Source of the DNA: Manduca sexta
Lineage: Eukaryota; Arthropoda; Insecta; Lepidoptera; Sphingidae
NCBI RefSeq assembly: GCF_014839805.1
Contig: NC_051141.1
Location: 9,308,777 to 9,372,776 of the forward strand
Length of the DNA stretch: 64,000 bases
Direction: 5' to 3'
In this document: positions 24,701 to 39,700 of the stretch, in pieces
Position numbering within the stretch: the stretch's first letter is position 1
Layout of the letters: each line of letters begins with the position of its first letter
Program-made: the position numbers and the translations under genes
The notes under the pieces: generated by a model
Databases searched by the model: none
Told to the model about the DNA's origin: nothing
What the model saw: only the letters and a program-made list of their open reading frames with translations

Positions 24701-27700
24701 GGCGTGTGTGGGCGTGTTCACTGTCATAAAAACGTTATATCAATAAAACATTATCTAGACAAAACCACCTGAGAATTGGTGGAGCGATGAGAAGTTGCTG
24801 GCAGTCCACGCTCGGCTCCAGAGCATGCTGGTAAACGTGGAGCTGGGGCTGGTTTTGGTGTACGTCACCATGAGTACCGCCTCCGCCATCGATTGCGCCA
24901 CTATCCGCGACGCCATGGAGCGGCACGCGGACGCGTCACAAGACGTGCTCGTGCTCAGGTAAACATCACACTCCACTGTGACGTGCGCAACATTTGATTA
25001 GAGATTTTTTTTTTAATTTTGAATCGTATTTACAGAACTTATTCATAATTTATAAAAGTTAAATAATCCTAATTTTCCTCTTTTACGTGCAATGGCCCTT
25101 AATAATAATATCAGCCCTGTATTATATACTTGCCCACTGCTGAGCACGGGCCTCCTCTACTACTGAGAGGAATTAGGCCTTAGTCCACCACGCTGGCCTA
25201 GTGCGGATTGGTAGACTTCACACACCTTCGAAATTTCTATAGACCTTCGAAATTCCTATAGAGAACTGTGTGTGTGCAATGGCCCATATATGACAATATT
25301 CATACATTATTAATAAATTAACAGTATATTTAATTAATTGTATGTTTTTTTAATTTTGTTTATAGTCTTGGTCGTCTGCTAATGCATTCCACCTCAGTCA
25401 CGAAACATTTGTGGCATGAGATACGACACGACGGTCCCACTTTCACCAGCGGCTCGCCAGAACATATGAGCCGTAAGTATTATATATCTTTATATCGTTT
25501 TTCCATATTAATGAGATTTTTGTTTTATTTAATTGTCTATGAATTGTTTTTTCTATTTCCATAAAATTGCAGCGCCTGTTATTAGTGTTACACGAGTATT
25601 ATGAAACTCTCATATCTATACTATTATATAAAGCTGAAGAGTTTGTTTGTTTGTTTGAACGCGCTAATCTCAGGAACTACCGGTCCAAACTGAAAAATTC
25701 TTTTTGCGTTGGATAGCCCTTTGTTCATGGAGTGCTATAGGCTATATATCATCACGCTATACCCAATAGGAGCGGAGCAGTAATGGGTAGTCTCAGGAAC
25801 TAGCGGTCCAAACTGAAAAAATCTTTTTGTGCTGGATAGCCCTTTGTTCGTGGAGTGCTATAGGCTATATATCATCACGCTATACCCAATAGGAGCGGAG
25901 CAGTAATGGGTAATCTCAGGAACTAGCGGTCCAAACTGAAAAATTCATTTTGCGCTGGATAGCCCTTTATTTGTGGAGTGCTATAGGCTATATATCATCA
26001 CGCTATGGCCAATAGGAGCGGAGCAGTAATGTCTAATCTCAGGAACTACCGGTTTGAACTGAAAAAATTGTTTTGTGTTGGATAGCCCTTTATTTGTGGA
26101 GCGCTATAGGCTATATATCATCACGCTATGACCAATAAGAGCGGAGCAGCAATGAAACATGTTGCAAAAACGGGGGGAAATTATTAGTTTTTAGAGCTTC
26201 CATTGCGTGCGCTGCGTAAACGGTTAAAGTTATGCAACAATGATGTATGACAGGATTGTTCCTCTTAAAAAGTTCTAAAAAATATATTATAAAACAAAGT
26301 CCCCCGCTGCATCTGTCTGCCTAAACGTGTTAAATTCAAAAACTACCCAACGTATTAAGATGAAATTTGGTATGGAGACAGTTTGAGACCCTGGGAAGAA
26401 CATAGGCTCCCGGGAAACTTATACTAAACTATTATAACGGAAAACTTTAGCCTGAAAAACTTTATAACGCGGGTGGAGCCGCGGGCAAAAGCTAGTATTA
26501 CTATATAATCATGTATGTTTATTGTATAGTTTCCAAAAATTATATTTGTATCTATGTAGTTTCTAAATACCTACCGCTCTACCAAAACAGAAGAACCGGA
26601 GTCATTCCCATGGAAGATTAGACTAGCAGACGTCTCCTGTTATACCCTGGAAATGCGTACCGGCAGTCGCTTCACGAAAGAGAGGTCCAGCACTATGCTC
26701 CGGTCGCAGCTGAAGATCCCATGTCTCGCCGCGCCGCGTACCGTGCTAGAGTTAGTTACCACTTCAATAACCCTTTCGGTGGTCACCAAGTCGCTGCAAG
26801 TGAAGACTTTTATGAAGAAGGATGCAAAGAAACAAGCTGCTGCTAATGTTGATGAGTCGGTAAGTTTTATTTGGATTTGATAACTTCGTAGCGATAGTTT
26901 TTAATATATAGCCTTTACCGCTACAAAAATGCCTATAAAAATTCATAGCGCCATCTGTATGACGCTAGCGGCATTTATTTAAAACATCACAATATAATTC
27001 AAATATTATTATAATAATAACCAAGCATATGTCTTTTTTCTACAATGCGGCGTTATAATAATAAGTTATAAAAATATATGTCTAGAAAATTAATATTACA
27101 ATACAAATTTAATGATACTGTGACTAATTAACATGTAATTTTCAGAGAATGAAGTATTTTACAACGGGAATGGATTTTAAACCTGCTACTTTGAAGGAGT
27201 TTGTGCGTGGTCCCGCCAGGTGTGTAGTTATCGTCCACTACAACGTAATAGACTGACTTAATTACATAATTTAACTCATAAATAAATGATATTAAATAGC
27301 TTCTGAATATGTATAATTATATAATTGTTCATGTTTTACAGGCGCAAGAAAACGGCCGAGGTAAGATTTAAAAGACTTATTGTAAACTAGCTTCCGCTCG
27401 CAGCTTCGCCCGCGTGGATTTCGGACTTCAAAAATGGAGCCGATCGCGAACGTTCGAGAATGTTCGTTTTACGAAGCTACTCGGTAGGTGATTCGCTAGC
27501 CTCTAGGTGCCAAGCAAGCCGCCTGCCTGTGCGTTCGCGACCTTATATATATACAAAAATAATCCTCATAGCATGTTTCAGTATTCACGCATGATGGCTT
27601 ATTATTAGCGTATTTCATGTATAACTTTGGTGTTTCTATACCGATTTCTATGATTCTTTTTATGGAATATTTAATAATGTTAACTTTTTTAATTAGGGAT

Positions 27701-30700
27701 GACTGAGAGTGTTATAAACGTAAGAGTAGACAAATATAATGAGAAAGCTTCGAAATGCTAAGCTATCGGGAGTTACACGTGTTATTGTGAGTCAACCATA
27801 AAAGATAGACATATGCTGTCGTGGGATATTTTTTACATAATTTTAAGGAGAACATTTCCGTCATACATGGTTTCTGTGTAGCTTTAACCATTAAGGTTGC
27901 ACACGCGACGGAAGCTTAAAAAATGGAGTAACTTCTCCCGTTTTCCCAACATTTCCCTTCACTGCTCTGCTCCTATTAATTGTAGCGTGATGAAAAGTAT
28001 ACTATAACCAGCACAGGAGTATGACAAATAATTGTACCAAGTTTCGTTAAAATCCGTCGAGTAGTTTTTGTTTCTATAACGGTTTTACAGACAGACAGAC
28101 AGACAGACAGACAAAAATTTTACTAATTGCATTTTTGGCATCAGTGTCGATCCCTAATCACCCCCTGATAGTTATTTTGGAAATATATTTCATGTACAGA
28201 ATTGACCTCTCTACAGATTTATTATAAGTATAGATAGAAGATAGTACTTTTTATGATAATGTAGCAGTATTTTCTTAAGTAAAACATAGCCTTAATAGTA
28301 ATTTAACTTGGCCACCTGTTAACCATACACTTTTCACAAGCTTCCTAGTTAATAATAAAAGGATGAGCTGGGATATTATATAATGTTGTGTTTATTTCAT
28401 TATATAGCAGCAAACAGAGCCAAAAGTAGAGCCACCACCACCCACTACTACAACGAAGGGTCCAGTGGTGTCTCTGGGCGTGCACCTTCATGCCGATACT
28501 CCTCCCATTATCGTCAGGCTAGAACAAGACCAGGTAAGAGGAATAGTGATATATTATTCATAGCTTAATTTAATAAAGTATAAAATATTCAGATATATGC
28601 ATTACATGAATCAATAACATTTAACCGATTCAAGGTGAAGGTTCCCCCGGCCTATGTGTGTAGAACCGGTAATCTATAATATAAAAATGAGTCGCTGAAT
28701 GTCTTGCTAAGCGCAAATCTCGAGAGCAGCGGAACCGATTTCTCTAATATTTTTTTTATTATATTCCTTGAAGTACGAGCATGGTCTCAAGGATAGAAAA
28801 AAATAAAAAAATGCCTGAAAAAGTCTAAAAACAATACTTGTCTATATTCCCATATAAAAAAATCGTAATAATACTTAAAAGTCAATTTGAACTTTAGTAA
28901 CATATCATAAACTTATAGTGTTTGTGGAGGGGTTCTGGGAAGGCAAAACAATTGAGTGACGTTAGATGGAATGATGGAAAGAGTTTTAGATGTTTTATAT
29001 TTTTTTACTTTTTGACACAATGTAATTGTTGCTTATCAACTTTCTTTTTTTTATCTTACTAGCTGACCCGGTATCCCGAATGACAGAATAAGTATAAAAA
29101 AATCTATTAAAGAATCGACTGTTAGGCGGTACGAAGTTCACCGGGTCAGTTAGTAATTGATAAATATATAATTTGTATTGTCACATAAACAGTTTTATTT
29201 CCTAAATTCACCATGATTTAATAGTCGCAATACGATATTTTTAAATTCTATATCTACTAGGTGCACGTAGTAGCAGCGACGCTCCACTGTTTCAAACATA
29301 TTTTGACGCTATTACAACGTTCACCTTTGAGTGTACAACGACATGGGTACACGTCGGCAGGCAGCTCACACCGATCGCTTATACGGTATTTATAGCAGTT
29401 TAAATCTTAATCACAATGTATTTTTAACATATTATGTTGCAGTATTGTACTTAATATTATGCAATTCCTTAATAGGTCTGTCTCAGAAATAGAAGAATTA
29501 CAAAGTCCATCCGAGGATACTATGAGTGAAAATCAATCTGAACTCATATCGATATTCGAAGCGCAATCTGCAATGGAATGTAAGAATTCGTTACTGATAT
29601 TTTCTTGTATAATAATACTACAAACGAATTACAATGAAATATATATTTTTTATCGCATATATTTTTCTTCCAGCATCAATGAAACTTAAGACTTTCTTCT
29701 GGTTTCAATGGGTGGTGAGTCGCGCCACGCTGGTGGTTGCCACGCAACATGCTAAGCTAGCGTTCGACATTGACGATATCATATCAACTATGGATCTGCA
29801 GATGCATTACAATCAGCTTAGGATCAAACTGGCCTCGGCTTCTGTTAGGCACTACGAAAGGTAAAAACGTTAAGGTTTTATTTTGTTTTGTTTAGAGTTC
29901 ATAAACACAAAATCGAAATGATCTTTCATAATTTATACGGGGTAAAGTAAAGTGTCGATAAAAAGGCACGAAATTTTGATCGTAATTATTATTACTAGAT
30001 TAGTGACTTACTTGTAATCCCAATCTTACTTTTAGTGGGGAACAGGCAGTATAACATTTATTTTTACGTAGATTAGAATTATGTTGCTCTATCTCATTAC
30101 AATCAATCCTTTTTACCCCGACTTACGAAACATAGTTTTAGTTTCCAAATATTTCAATGCAGGGTCGGCAGTGATGAGTGGGCCGCCGGTGTGCTGGGCG
30201 GGCGAGTGCTGGAAGCCCGAGAGCCGACCAATGCTAAAGAGGAGAATCATTTCCTTGCCGTAACTATCACGCAGGCGCAGTATGTAGATTCAACTTATAA
30301 AAATGATTTATCGCACGCTGAACTTGTTATGGATTGTAAAATATGTTCTGTTATATTTTAGAATATCCAATTTGCCGCCCAGTTGGAAGGAAGAGCTTCA
30401 TCCAAAACTACTAGAACACAAAAGTGTAAGTTACCGAACAAAATATTATTCGGAAATACTTATGTAGTAACCACAGCCTAATAGTCATACCATAGTAACT
30501 AGTCTCTTAAATTTAATCGCTGCCAAAATCCCCGTTCTATAAATATTTACGCAGGCCTACGTAGATATATGTAAAAAATATATTACGTTTTCCAGAGCAT
30601 GGACAGCATGTGGGAGGTGTACGCGACACTGGCGCCGCTAGAGGCAGTGTTGCGTCCCATAGTTGTGGAACACATCGTGTTACTCGTTCAAGAAATGGCG

Positions 30701-33700
30701 CCGCGTTCGTTCTGTCCATTGCAAGGGGAAGATGAGCCCCGGTAAGTGGTCATAATTTGTTCTATTCATACACTCCCATGTCTTTGGCTTTATCGACAAT
30801 ATATAGACTGTGTAGACCCAGTGTATACAGTGCATATGCTATGAACTAGGACATTCATTTTAATTATTTCACAGATGTGTTATTTTCAGGCGAGCGACAT
30901 GGTTATCTCCTCATTTATTTTTTATTTATTTATTAACACTTTGTACACATGGTATACAGGCGGACTTAATGCCATGGGCATTCTCTCCCAGTCAACCTTG
31001 GGGTGGTGTAGAGAGGACGAATTTTGTAGTGTATGATCACATATAGCCATATTGGCATATGTCTCATGCTTATGTTATATACAGGGCCAGTACATGGCAG
31101 TGGCCGTTCTGCTACGTGACCGCGGGCGGTCTGCGATTGTTGGTTACTTGTGAAGAGGAAAATATGGACAACGACGATACCTTCATGTTTGTTGTACGAG
31201 TTTTATCGATTAAAACATTTAGCTTGATATTTAATATAACAGTAAACTAATTCCAGTATAAAATCGATCTAAATTAGCATGAATTTTATGTCTCAAAAAT
31301 ACAGTTACTTCCAACTTAGTTCCTATTGTTCATTTCATATCTTATGATATTATGCATGCTAGTTATCAATTTTATTGAATAGCTTGAATTACTTATCTAT
31401 AAACTTCTGGAAGACTAAACCTGATTTTATTTATTTTAGATCGGCAGAATTTCCGTTAATCCACACCCTGAAAATCCTATTTGTAGGTGAGTGTCAATTG
31501 TCATAATATTCTATCGATGGACGTTGATATGCTTGCTTATTTCACTAAATATTATATATGACGAACATAATATATGATCTTATTATAAGATAATTTAGAA
31601 TATGATATGTTTAGATTGCAAACCGAATTACATCACAATTTGTATGTAAAATAGCGATACATATTTGGTCGATAAGTCAGTTTAGTCGATATTACTAAAA
31701 ATATGTCAAATGTGCTTGTTTCTAAAGTAATTTTATTCAAATCTTTAACCTTATCTTATATTTTCCAGACGTGGTGTAAATACTGCGACTGAAAGCGGAT
31801 GGATGACTAGCGGCGGCAGCTTCGATGGTCGACAGTACGAGGTGCTAGTGAACAACGTGGCCATCCGATCAACGCGATTTAGCCAGATCGTTAACCAAGA
31901 AGTGAGTCCTGATTTGTCCGTCGAAATTATATTGTTAGTTTAAGGGCTTGTTTTAAAAGTATTAAGTAAAGTTTAATTGTCAGTTTTTGTATTAAATAAC
32001 TAATGCAGATAATACTGATTTTATTACAGTTTATTTGGGAGCATAGATTACTGTGTGACTTTTGTATTTGGTTGGCTTACAAATGTATGTAACGAGTAAC
32101 ATTTATTCGGAACTTGTGAACCAGACACTTAAAGTAGCAAAGTTTACGGCAATGTTTCGGAACGTTACTAATTTTGAGGCATCCTTTGATTGGCTAAAAG
32201 CTATTTTTAAATCCATGTAAGCTGCTGATTAGGTCACTCCAAATAGAAAGCCTGCCAATGCTACCACAAGATATCATTTTCACAATTAAATTCTTTCCAA
32301 GTTTTAGTCGGAACTTAATTTTATTAAAAAAATATATATGATCGTGTTATTTCATAGGAGAGTGAAGCTGAAATGCTGAAGGGCACAGGTGGTGAAAATC
32401 CCGCTCTGAAGTGGAGCCAGCCGGTGGTATCACCTGCAGTAACACCTGTGTTGCATTCGTAAGTACATTTTCTTTAAATATTATTTTTCAGGTATTAGCC
32501 AACCAGTCGAATATTCGTCTACGTTTAACAGCTATAATACTATTCAGTGCTACGTCTTCAGTTTTGATACTAATCATAAAATAAGAACAAAAAAAAAACA
32601 AATACAGTAAAAATATTATTTGCATATCACTTATGCATTGGATCCTACAAACTTTTTTTGTGATCATCTTTTGATGTAACAAGATACGAATTGTGCGGCA
32701 AAAATTTTAATATTTATAAATATATTGGTAAACATTTACGCCCCAGTCCCAATAATAGTAATAGTGATTCAAAATGTTTAATTTCATTGCGTTTGTTCAT
32801 AGCATGGACATAGGATGTGTTCTGGCACCGGCGCTATATGTGGGTGGCGTGCTGGCTTGCGGACCTGCGCTGGAGCTGAACCTCATGTCTGACTGCGCCA
32901 TCGAGCTGAGCGTTGAACAACTAGACCTAGTGCGGCGAGTCACGCAAGACATGTATAATGCTGTTAGAGAAGGGTCAGTTCATATAAATAATTTTATACC
33001 TAGGATATAAGGAACGTGTTTTCAGAAATTATTCAAACAAAAAATAACAGTCAAACGTCAACAGGAGACTCGACGGAGGTATACGTTGGCATGACCAAAA
33101 AATGGGGATCCACAATTCCACGAAAATTGATCTGCTTTGATAGTAAATTACTAAAATATTTTTTTTTTGGAGGTCTGCCGTGGTTATCACCGGGGGCACC
33201 CTGCGAACGGTGTACAAGTGATCCCCCGGCTTAGCAACCACGGCAGTCCCTGCGAGAAGTTGGTAGGCCTTACCGTTATCACCGAGGTTGCCAGTGGACG
33301 GTACGCTGGCGACCCATTGTATCCGGTCTCAAGACCCGGAAGGAAGAAAGCAGGGGATAGGGTGAAGGAAGAGAAGAGGAAGGAGAAGGAGCCATCTCAG
33401 GATACTTGGAAGGGAGAGGGAGAGGAAATGTTAAACCCTTATAGTCCTCAATGTGTATTAAGCAACCATGAGGTATACACACTGAACTGTGTGCCTCGGT
33501 CGCGGCAAATGTGCCCCCATGCATGGGTGTGCATTTAATGTGGAGACAAACGCACGAGAATTGCCTCGGGGAGGAGGGGGGGGGGGTCAGTACTAAAATG
33601 TTGGCTTGACATCGCCTACCAATATTGGCAGATAATATCGTTAGAGGTCGTAAGAGGCACAGTATCCCCAAAATAACCTCCGGCGATAGCTGGGCGGTAC

Positions 33701-36700
33701 TTGTTATACAGTTTCTCTGCGAAACCTAAAAAAAAACAACACGCATAATTTTAAAAGGGGTCTATGAAAAAATAATGTTTGGAAACCTCTGATTTAGATG
33801 GTAAATTTCGATCGATAAGTTTTTGTATTATTCATTTTTTTCGGAACACATTCCGTTTAAGAAATCGTCGAGGGATAACAACACCGCAATGTAGGAAATA
33901 GTAATTTGTATTGTATATATCGATTAAAATGTTATAAAACAGTTACGTGGTCTTTAGCAGTATTAGTTTCGCGGTCTTGTACTATCTCGGACGAAATGTA
34001 TTTGACTATATCACGTACTATATAACCACAATTATTTTTGATAATTACAGACACGAGTCCGGTATACTTTTTGATGAAGAAAAACATGGCGTGTGTCCTT
34101 ACGCCACGCTTCTCATGAGTCGTGAATCGGAAGAGACGTCGCTCACTTTTAGCGAGACCACAGTTGTTGATGGTATTTATATTTTGACTGTATTTATGAC
34201 AGTATATCATATTCCAGAAAATACAAAACTAAGTGCATATAAAATTTATCACCAAAATTTACATTGTAATTGTTTTTTAAATTCCATATAAGTTTTGGAT
34301 ATATTTATGTTTTGCCTTCGCTGGATATGATATAATTGTAGTCTTACAATTATTGTCGTTTTATTCTTTACAATTACATACTTCTTTCATCCTTACTCTA
34401 TAGTTTGTTCATGTAGTATTTTCACTCAAGTTTGTATATACATTCGTGTTTGTTTTGATCAGACACAGCCAAAGATACAACAAAGAGCCCAAGTGAGACA
34501 AGGCGGGTTATGGCCGCAGACTCCGGCGTAGATACAACATCGCATTCCACATTCAAATCCGGCAGGAATTTTGACGAAAACCAATTGAACGTCAAGAAAT
34601 CTGTCTCTGTAGCGTTCGTCGAGCAAATGTTAGTATGCGACTTTTTACATCTTTGTTATATTGTGTTGAGTTTAGTAAGGAGAGAAACTACATATTATGT
34701 ATGGGCATTTGTCTCCTACTTAATAAAGCGCCGCTTGACAGACAATGTCTGTTCATCGGTAAAAGCTGTACTTTACCGTTACCTCTAAAAACACAAACAG
34801 AAAATAAAGGGTACTTCTCCAAATGTAAGAAACTATTTAACGGGACGAAACGATTTCTAACGGAGTTATAACTGAAATCCCATGAAGAACACGAGTAACA
34901 AACGCAATAAAAACAATGCTATTAATAACAACAAAAGCAAGAATGTGGGAATCTTATAGCACATAGCAAGGATAAAAAAGACCATGTTATTCGCTTGATT
35001 AAAAATTCTAGAAACTTAAATGCTAACACTGAAATTAGTCATTCATTACAGTCACAATGTTCTTGAAATTAGTATAAATCTTTATTGGCATTCCCTGCTT
35101 CTTGACACCAAAATAGTCCATGAACTACACATCATATCTGCATGGTAGTTATTAGAAACAAATAACCGATATCCAATCGTCTATTTATTTTGATTCAAAA
35201 ACATAATCTTTATATTCAGGGCAGAGGCTTCGGAGTATTTGGAGGTGTACGTCACGATGGGTACGGTGGAAGTGTCGCTTTACACCGAGGATGACGGCAG
35301 CACTGATATTGTATCGCTTCGTCCGCCAGTAGTCGATCGACCGAAAACGCCTGAACCGCTCGTTCAGGTGAGCTTGTCACTAAACTTTTTTGAAACCATC
35401 GGAGCTAGGTAATACCTAAGAGCTTCTTTACAAATGAGATACCTGCTGGCAACGTTTCGGGGCTTGACACTACAATTGGTTTGGAAAAAGACGAGAAAGT
35501 TAATTACGTAATGCATTCGTTAAGTAATGGTCGTTAAGTAAAAAGTTTATGACTGTTTATCACGTTTATATAAATGCATGCTTATTCATTATTGTAATTT
35601 GATATTTTATTTCTGTAGGTGATAATAGAGGAGACTCGGGAGCCCGCCAAGAAGGATGAATTGGAGTCACCGGGCGGCAGTAGAAGTATCACCGAGACCG
35701 TGCGGAAAGTCGAGATGGGCAAGGTGAAGCTAGAATTGACGGTAAGTTTGGAATACCAAAGATAATAATATCGTGCTAATGTGCGACGTCGAGTTGAATG
35801 AATGAAAGAATGGAGTTTATTATCTATCTTCTAATTTTTTTTCAGAACGTCATGCCGCATGCGCGCAAGTCAGCAGGAAATCTACCTCTACTACACGTCA
35901 GTCTTCAGCAGCCAAACTTTTATTACTGGAAAAGAAAATCACTAAAAACAATACAGGTTTGATCTGACTTCGCCTATAAAATGAATAGTCAACAGGCATT
36001 GGCTTTAAATACTTGATAATAATAAAGAAAGTCAGATATTGCGTACAAATTGATCGATACCTAAATCCGTTAACTGCTTTATTGTTAGATGTCGCTGTTT
36101 AACGCCTGGGTGGGTCTTGGAATGGGGCAGGTGGAAGGGCAGTGGAATGAGGTACTATTCTCTACTGCGAAGGGCGTGTCCGACCCAGTGACGGATATTA
36201 GGCCGGCCCTGGCAACGATGAAGATCGTTGCGCCTATCGGTGGTATGTCTATTAATTATACTTGTTGTTTACTTGTGGAGAGCTACTATTGCTTACAATT
36301 TGTGAAGATAATTCCGTGATGTTTAGAAATGTTACACCTTTTAATAGTATGAGATGTCGTAATAAGCATATGCGTAAATAATATTAGTACTTTTTTTGTT
36401 TTGGCATTAAAAGATTTTAGATTTTATCTAGTATAGCATATTTAGATTTTAGTTTCTATATTTTTTACTTTAATTTGTTCATACCGTGTTGTGTGTGTTG
36501 ATCATTTTATAAAAATTATGAAGTTGCAGCCTACATGAGTTCCACATCTAGTAAAGCGGAGAAAGGCACGGTGAAACTGGATGTAGAGAGACCGATATTA
36601 ATCGATGTGTGCACGGATAGACTGAAGCGGCTCAAAGGAATATATCGATTGGTAAGCTAAATATGGTTTAATCACATACTGATCACATATTTTATGTAAC

Positions 36701-39700
36701 GAACCTAAATTAATGTAAGGTTATATTTTAATTAATATATAAATATACTTTTACTTTAAATATGATGAATATGGATCAATGTTGTTATAATGTTTATATT
36801 ATTTTACCTACAGGTAGAGAAAAAAGTCCTGAATAAACTGGAACCCAGTGAATCGATCTCGCACGATATACCAGCATTGTATAAATTGAAGAAGTTGTTG
36901 GGTTAGTATACTACAGATTTTTTTGCCAAAGAGGTAGGCAGGGGCGCAACTGGTCCGCCCTGTGGAATGGGGGCGTTTGGAGAATTCCACCACGGTATCC
37001 CCTGCCTGTCGTAAGAGGCGACTAATAGGGGCCACGAAGGGGGTCGTCGGCGGACAGCATGGGGCTGTCCGCCCTAGTGCATTTTTGTGCATTTTTACAC
37101 ATCTTTCGGTTGACCCCCGGGATGGACGGCAGTGTGCTGTTGGCCTCACACTGCCGTAGACGCCGAGGGCGTCCTTCGGTGCGCGGGGGCTTCTGAGCCC
37201 CCCCCCCCCCCCATAGGAGACGGGCCGCAAGACGGCACCGCGCAGGGGCGGCTGCGGTCGCAGACTAGACACTTCAACGTCAGAGGAAGCCCGCAGCCGT
37301 CCCTAATGCGCCGAAGAGGGTCACCGCGGAGTTTTAGCTGGTAGGCCGTGCATAGGTTAAGTTGTATATAGGGTTAGGGACTCGGCCCGGCGGTCGCCCG
37401 AAGGTCACCATCAAATCCGGGCGGCTCAACGCCGGGCCGTAAGGCACGGTTACCCCAGCATAACCGCTCAGTCGCCCCCCACGAAGGCTGGGCGGTAGTA
37501 ATAAGGCACTTTCTCCGCGAAACCAAAAAAAAAAAAAAGGGGCGCAACTGGTGCCCCTTCTTTCCGCCGTCCCATGGTGTGATAGGAGGGAAGCTTATCG
37601 CCATACCCAGCACAATTTCCACAATCCGGGCTGATTCTGATTAAGAAACACAATATCACTTTGCCCGACCCGGAGATGGAATTCGAGACTTAAGCGCTGT
37701 AGTCTTACATTAATACAACCAGGTGAACGAGGTAGTCAGTATTTTAAAACTTATATATTTAAATTTAGTGTTCGGTTTAATATTTTACGAAGCTATTTTC
37801 AAAATAGGTAAAGTTGAATAACAATGTGTCGTAAATAGATGACTATGACGATGCACTTCTCATAATACTTGGGACCTACTACCAGTTAGCACTCCAACGT
37901 CGAAGTTCAAAGCATTTAACACTTACACACAAATCTATACCTTTCAATGATTTTCAAATATTTGTCGACAGTCGCTCAGAATTTGGAGAGTATCACGGTA
38001 CAAACAAGTCAGATCGCGGTGTGCGGGATCGAGGGCACGGTCGGTTGGGACGCCGCGACGCTGCAGGTGGCTTCGGGGCTGCGGCCGGAGCGGCTGGTGG
38101 CGCGCGCCTCGCTCACCTCGCTGCTCGTCTGCGCCGGCCCGGCTGGTGATAGGAGACATGTGCTGCTGCAGCCGTTGATGATGGGGTTAGTCTATTGTTA
38201 CACAAATTTTGATTCCAAGTACTAGGGACCGCTTTCGATAGGATCCCGATGTCTAAATTTAATGAATTTGTAACAATAAACTGATGTAATAAATCATCTG
38301 TAAGTATAGTAACATTATTTTTATGGGTCTATTTTCGTTGTCGATTCGACGGTAGCGTTTGGGATCGACTATTTAAATTGGCCATGAGTAATTATTATTC
38401 TTTTGCATGATTTGCGTACAGTAGGAGAATACTCGTGATTGTGGGCAAATCCTGATATTGAATTAAGGGAACTATATATTAGACTTGCACGTGGTTGGGA
38501 AATTAAAATATTCTGCTGTCTTAAGGTAAAAGGAGATATCTACATAACATCCTATGCGGTTATTTTTTTTTAACTATATCTTTGTTTTACAAACTACGAA
38601 GATCTTTTTAAATAAAAGTGTCTGCACTTTTTTTAATATTTCGCAAGTATAGTTTGTTTTTACAATATATATAATTATTCTTATAAGTGTAATAATATAT
38701 AATTTTCTAATATTAGACAATATTTTTGTGGATGCAGAGCGGAGCTCGAAGCGACTTGGGAGGCGTGGCGACGTGCAGAAGGCGGTCTCTCAGCGTGCGA
38801 GCCCACCGTGCGAGTGGGTTTGGAATATGACTGTGTTATTTTTGACCTTCGACCCAGTGACCTTTCAGCGCTGATCAGGATGCGACAAGCGTATGAAGAG
38901 ATATTCAAGGAAAACTCTGTAAGTTCTGCATATTTTAATAATAGATTATTGTAACATTATGTTACCAATAACATTTCCTCTCAAATTGGATGTAGGAGAG
39001 CTATAATAATCCTACATACATAGCTGTTGCTCGCCGTTTTGCGTGTGTAAATATCATATCTCGAAATAAAACCGTTACTATGCATTACGCAATTCACATA
39101 AATTACTTTAGCTTGATACTTAATTTAGTTATCATGTAAACATGTTTCTCCTGGTATCTAACAACACCTCGGCTGCAGTCAACCTCACAAGACGAATGTT
39201 ACGCAGACATCATTACTTAAAAATTTCCTAAAATATTCTCTATATTAATTAAATTAAAATTCCTTTTTATGTGTCCAGCAACGACCATGCCGCGCCATCC
39301 ACCAGTTCCGAGACCATATACAAGGGTCGACCGCGAGCTACGCCTTCATCAGTATCCGAGCCGCCGGCGTCGGGCTCCGAAGACACGGCTAGCTGGGAGG
39401 TCGGCGACCACTACTATAAGGATGATTTGAGGTGATTATAATATTTTATAATATAATATTAAACGATAATATATATATATGTTTTTAACCTTTTTATAAA
39501 CGATTTCGTAAATGTATCTGTATTCCACCCGTATATGTGTATGTAAGTTTATATTTGTTTTTGTTATTTTAATGTATATTTTTTAGGATAGGTTTTACTT
39601 TAAAGTAATAGGATCTGATGAAGATCTTCGGACACACGCAATAACATACAATACTTACAGCTAAACACCCGCAATTGCTGCGAAGGTATATATAATACAT

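Noticed and set aside
25668..26160. CRISPR-like or satellite array
   Set aside because: Units are contiguous without spacers and lie inside Helitron ends in a eukaryotic intron.
36808..37272. 154-codon minus-strand gene
   Set aside because: It runs through a VPS13B exon and a GC-rich retroposon; an open frame is expected from composition and no domain is visible.
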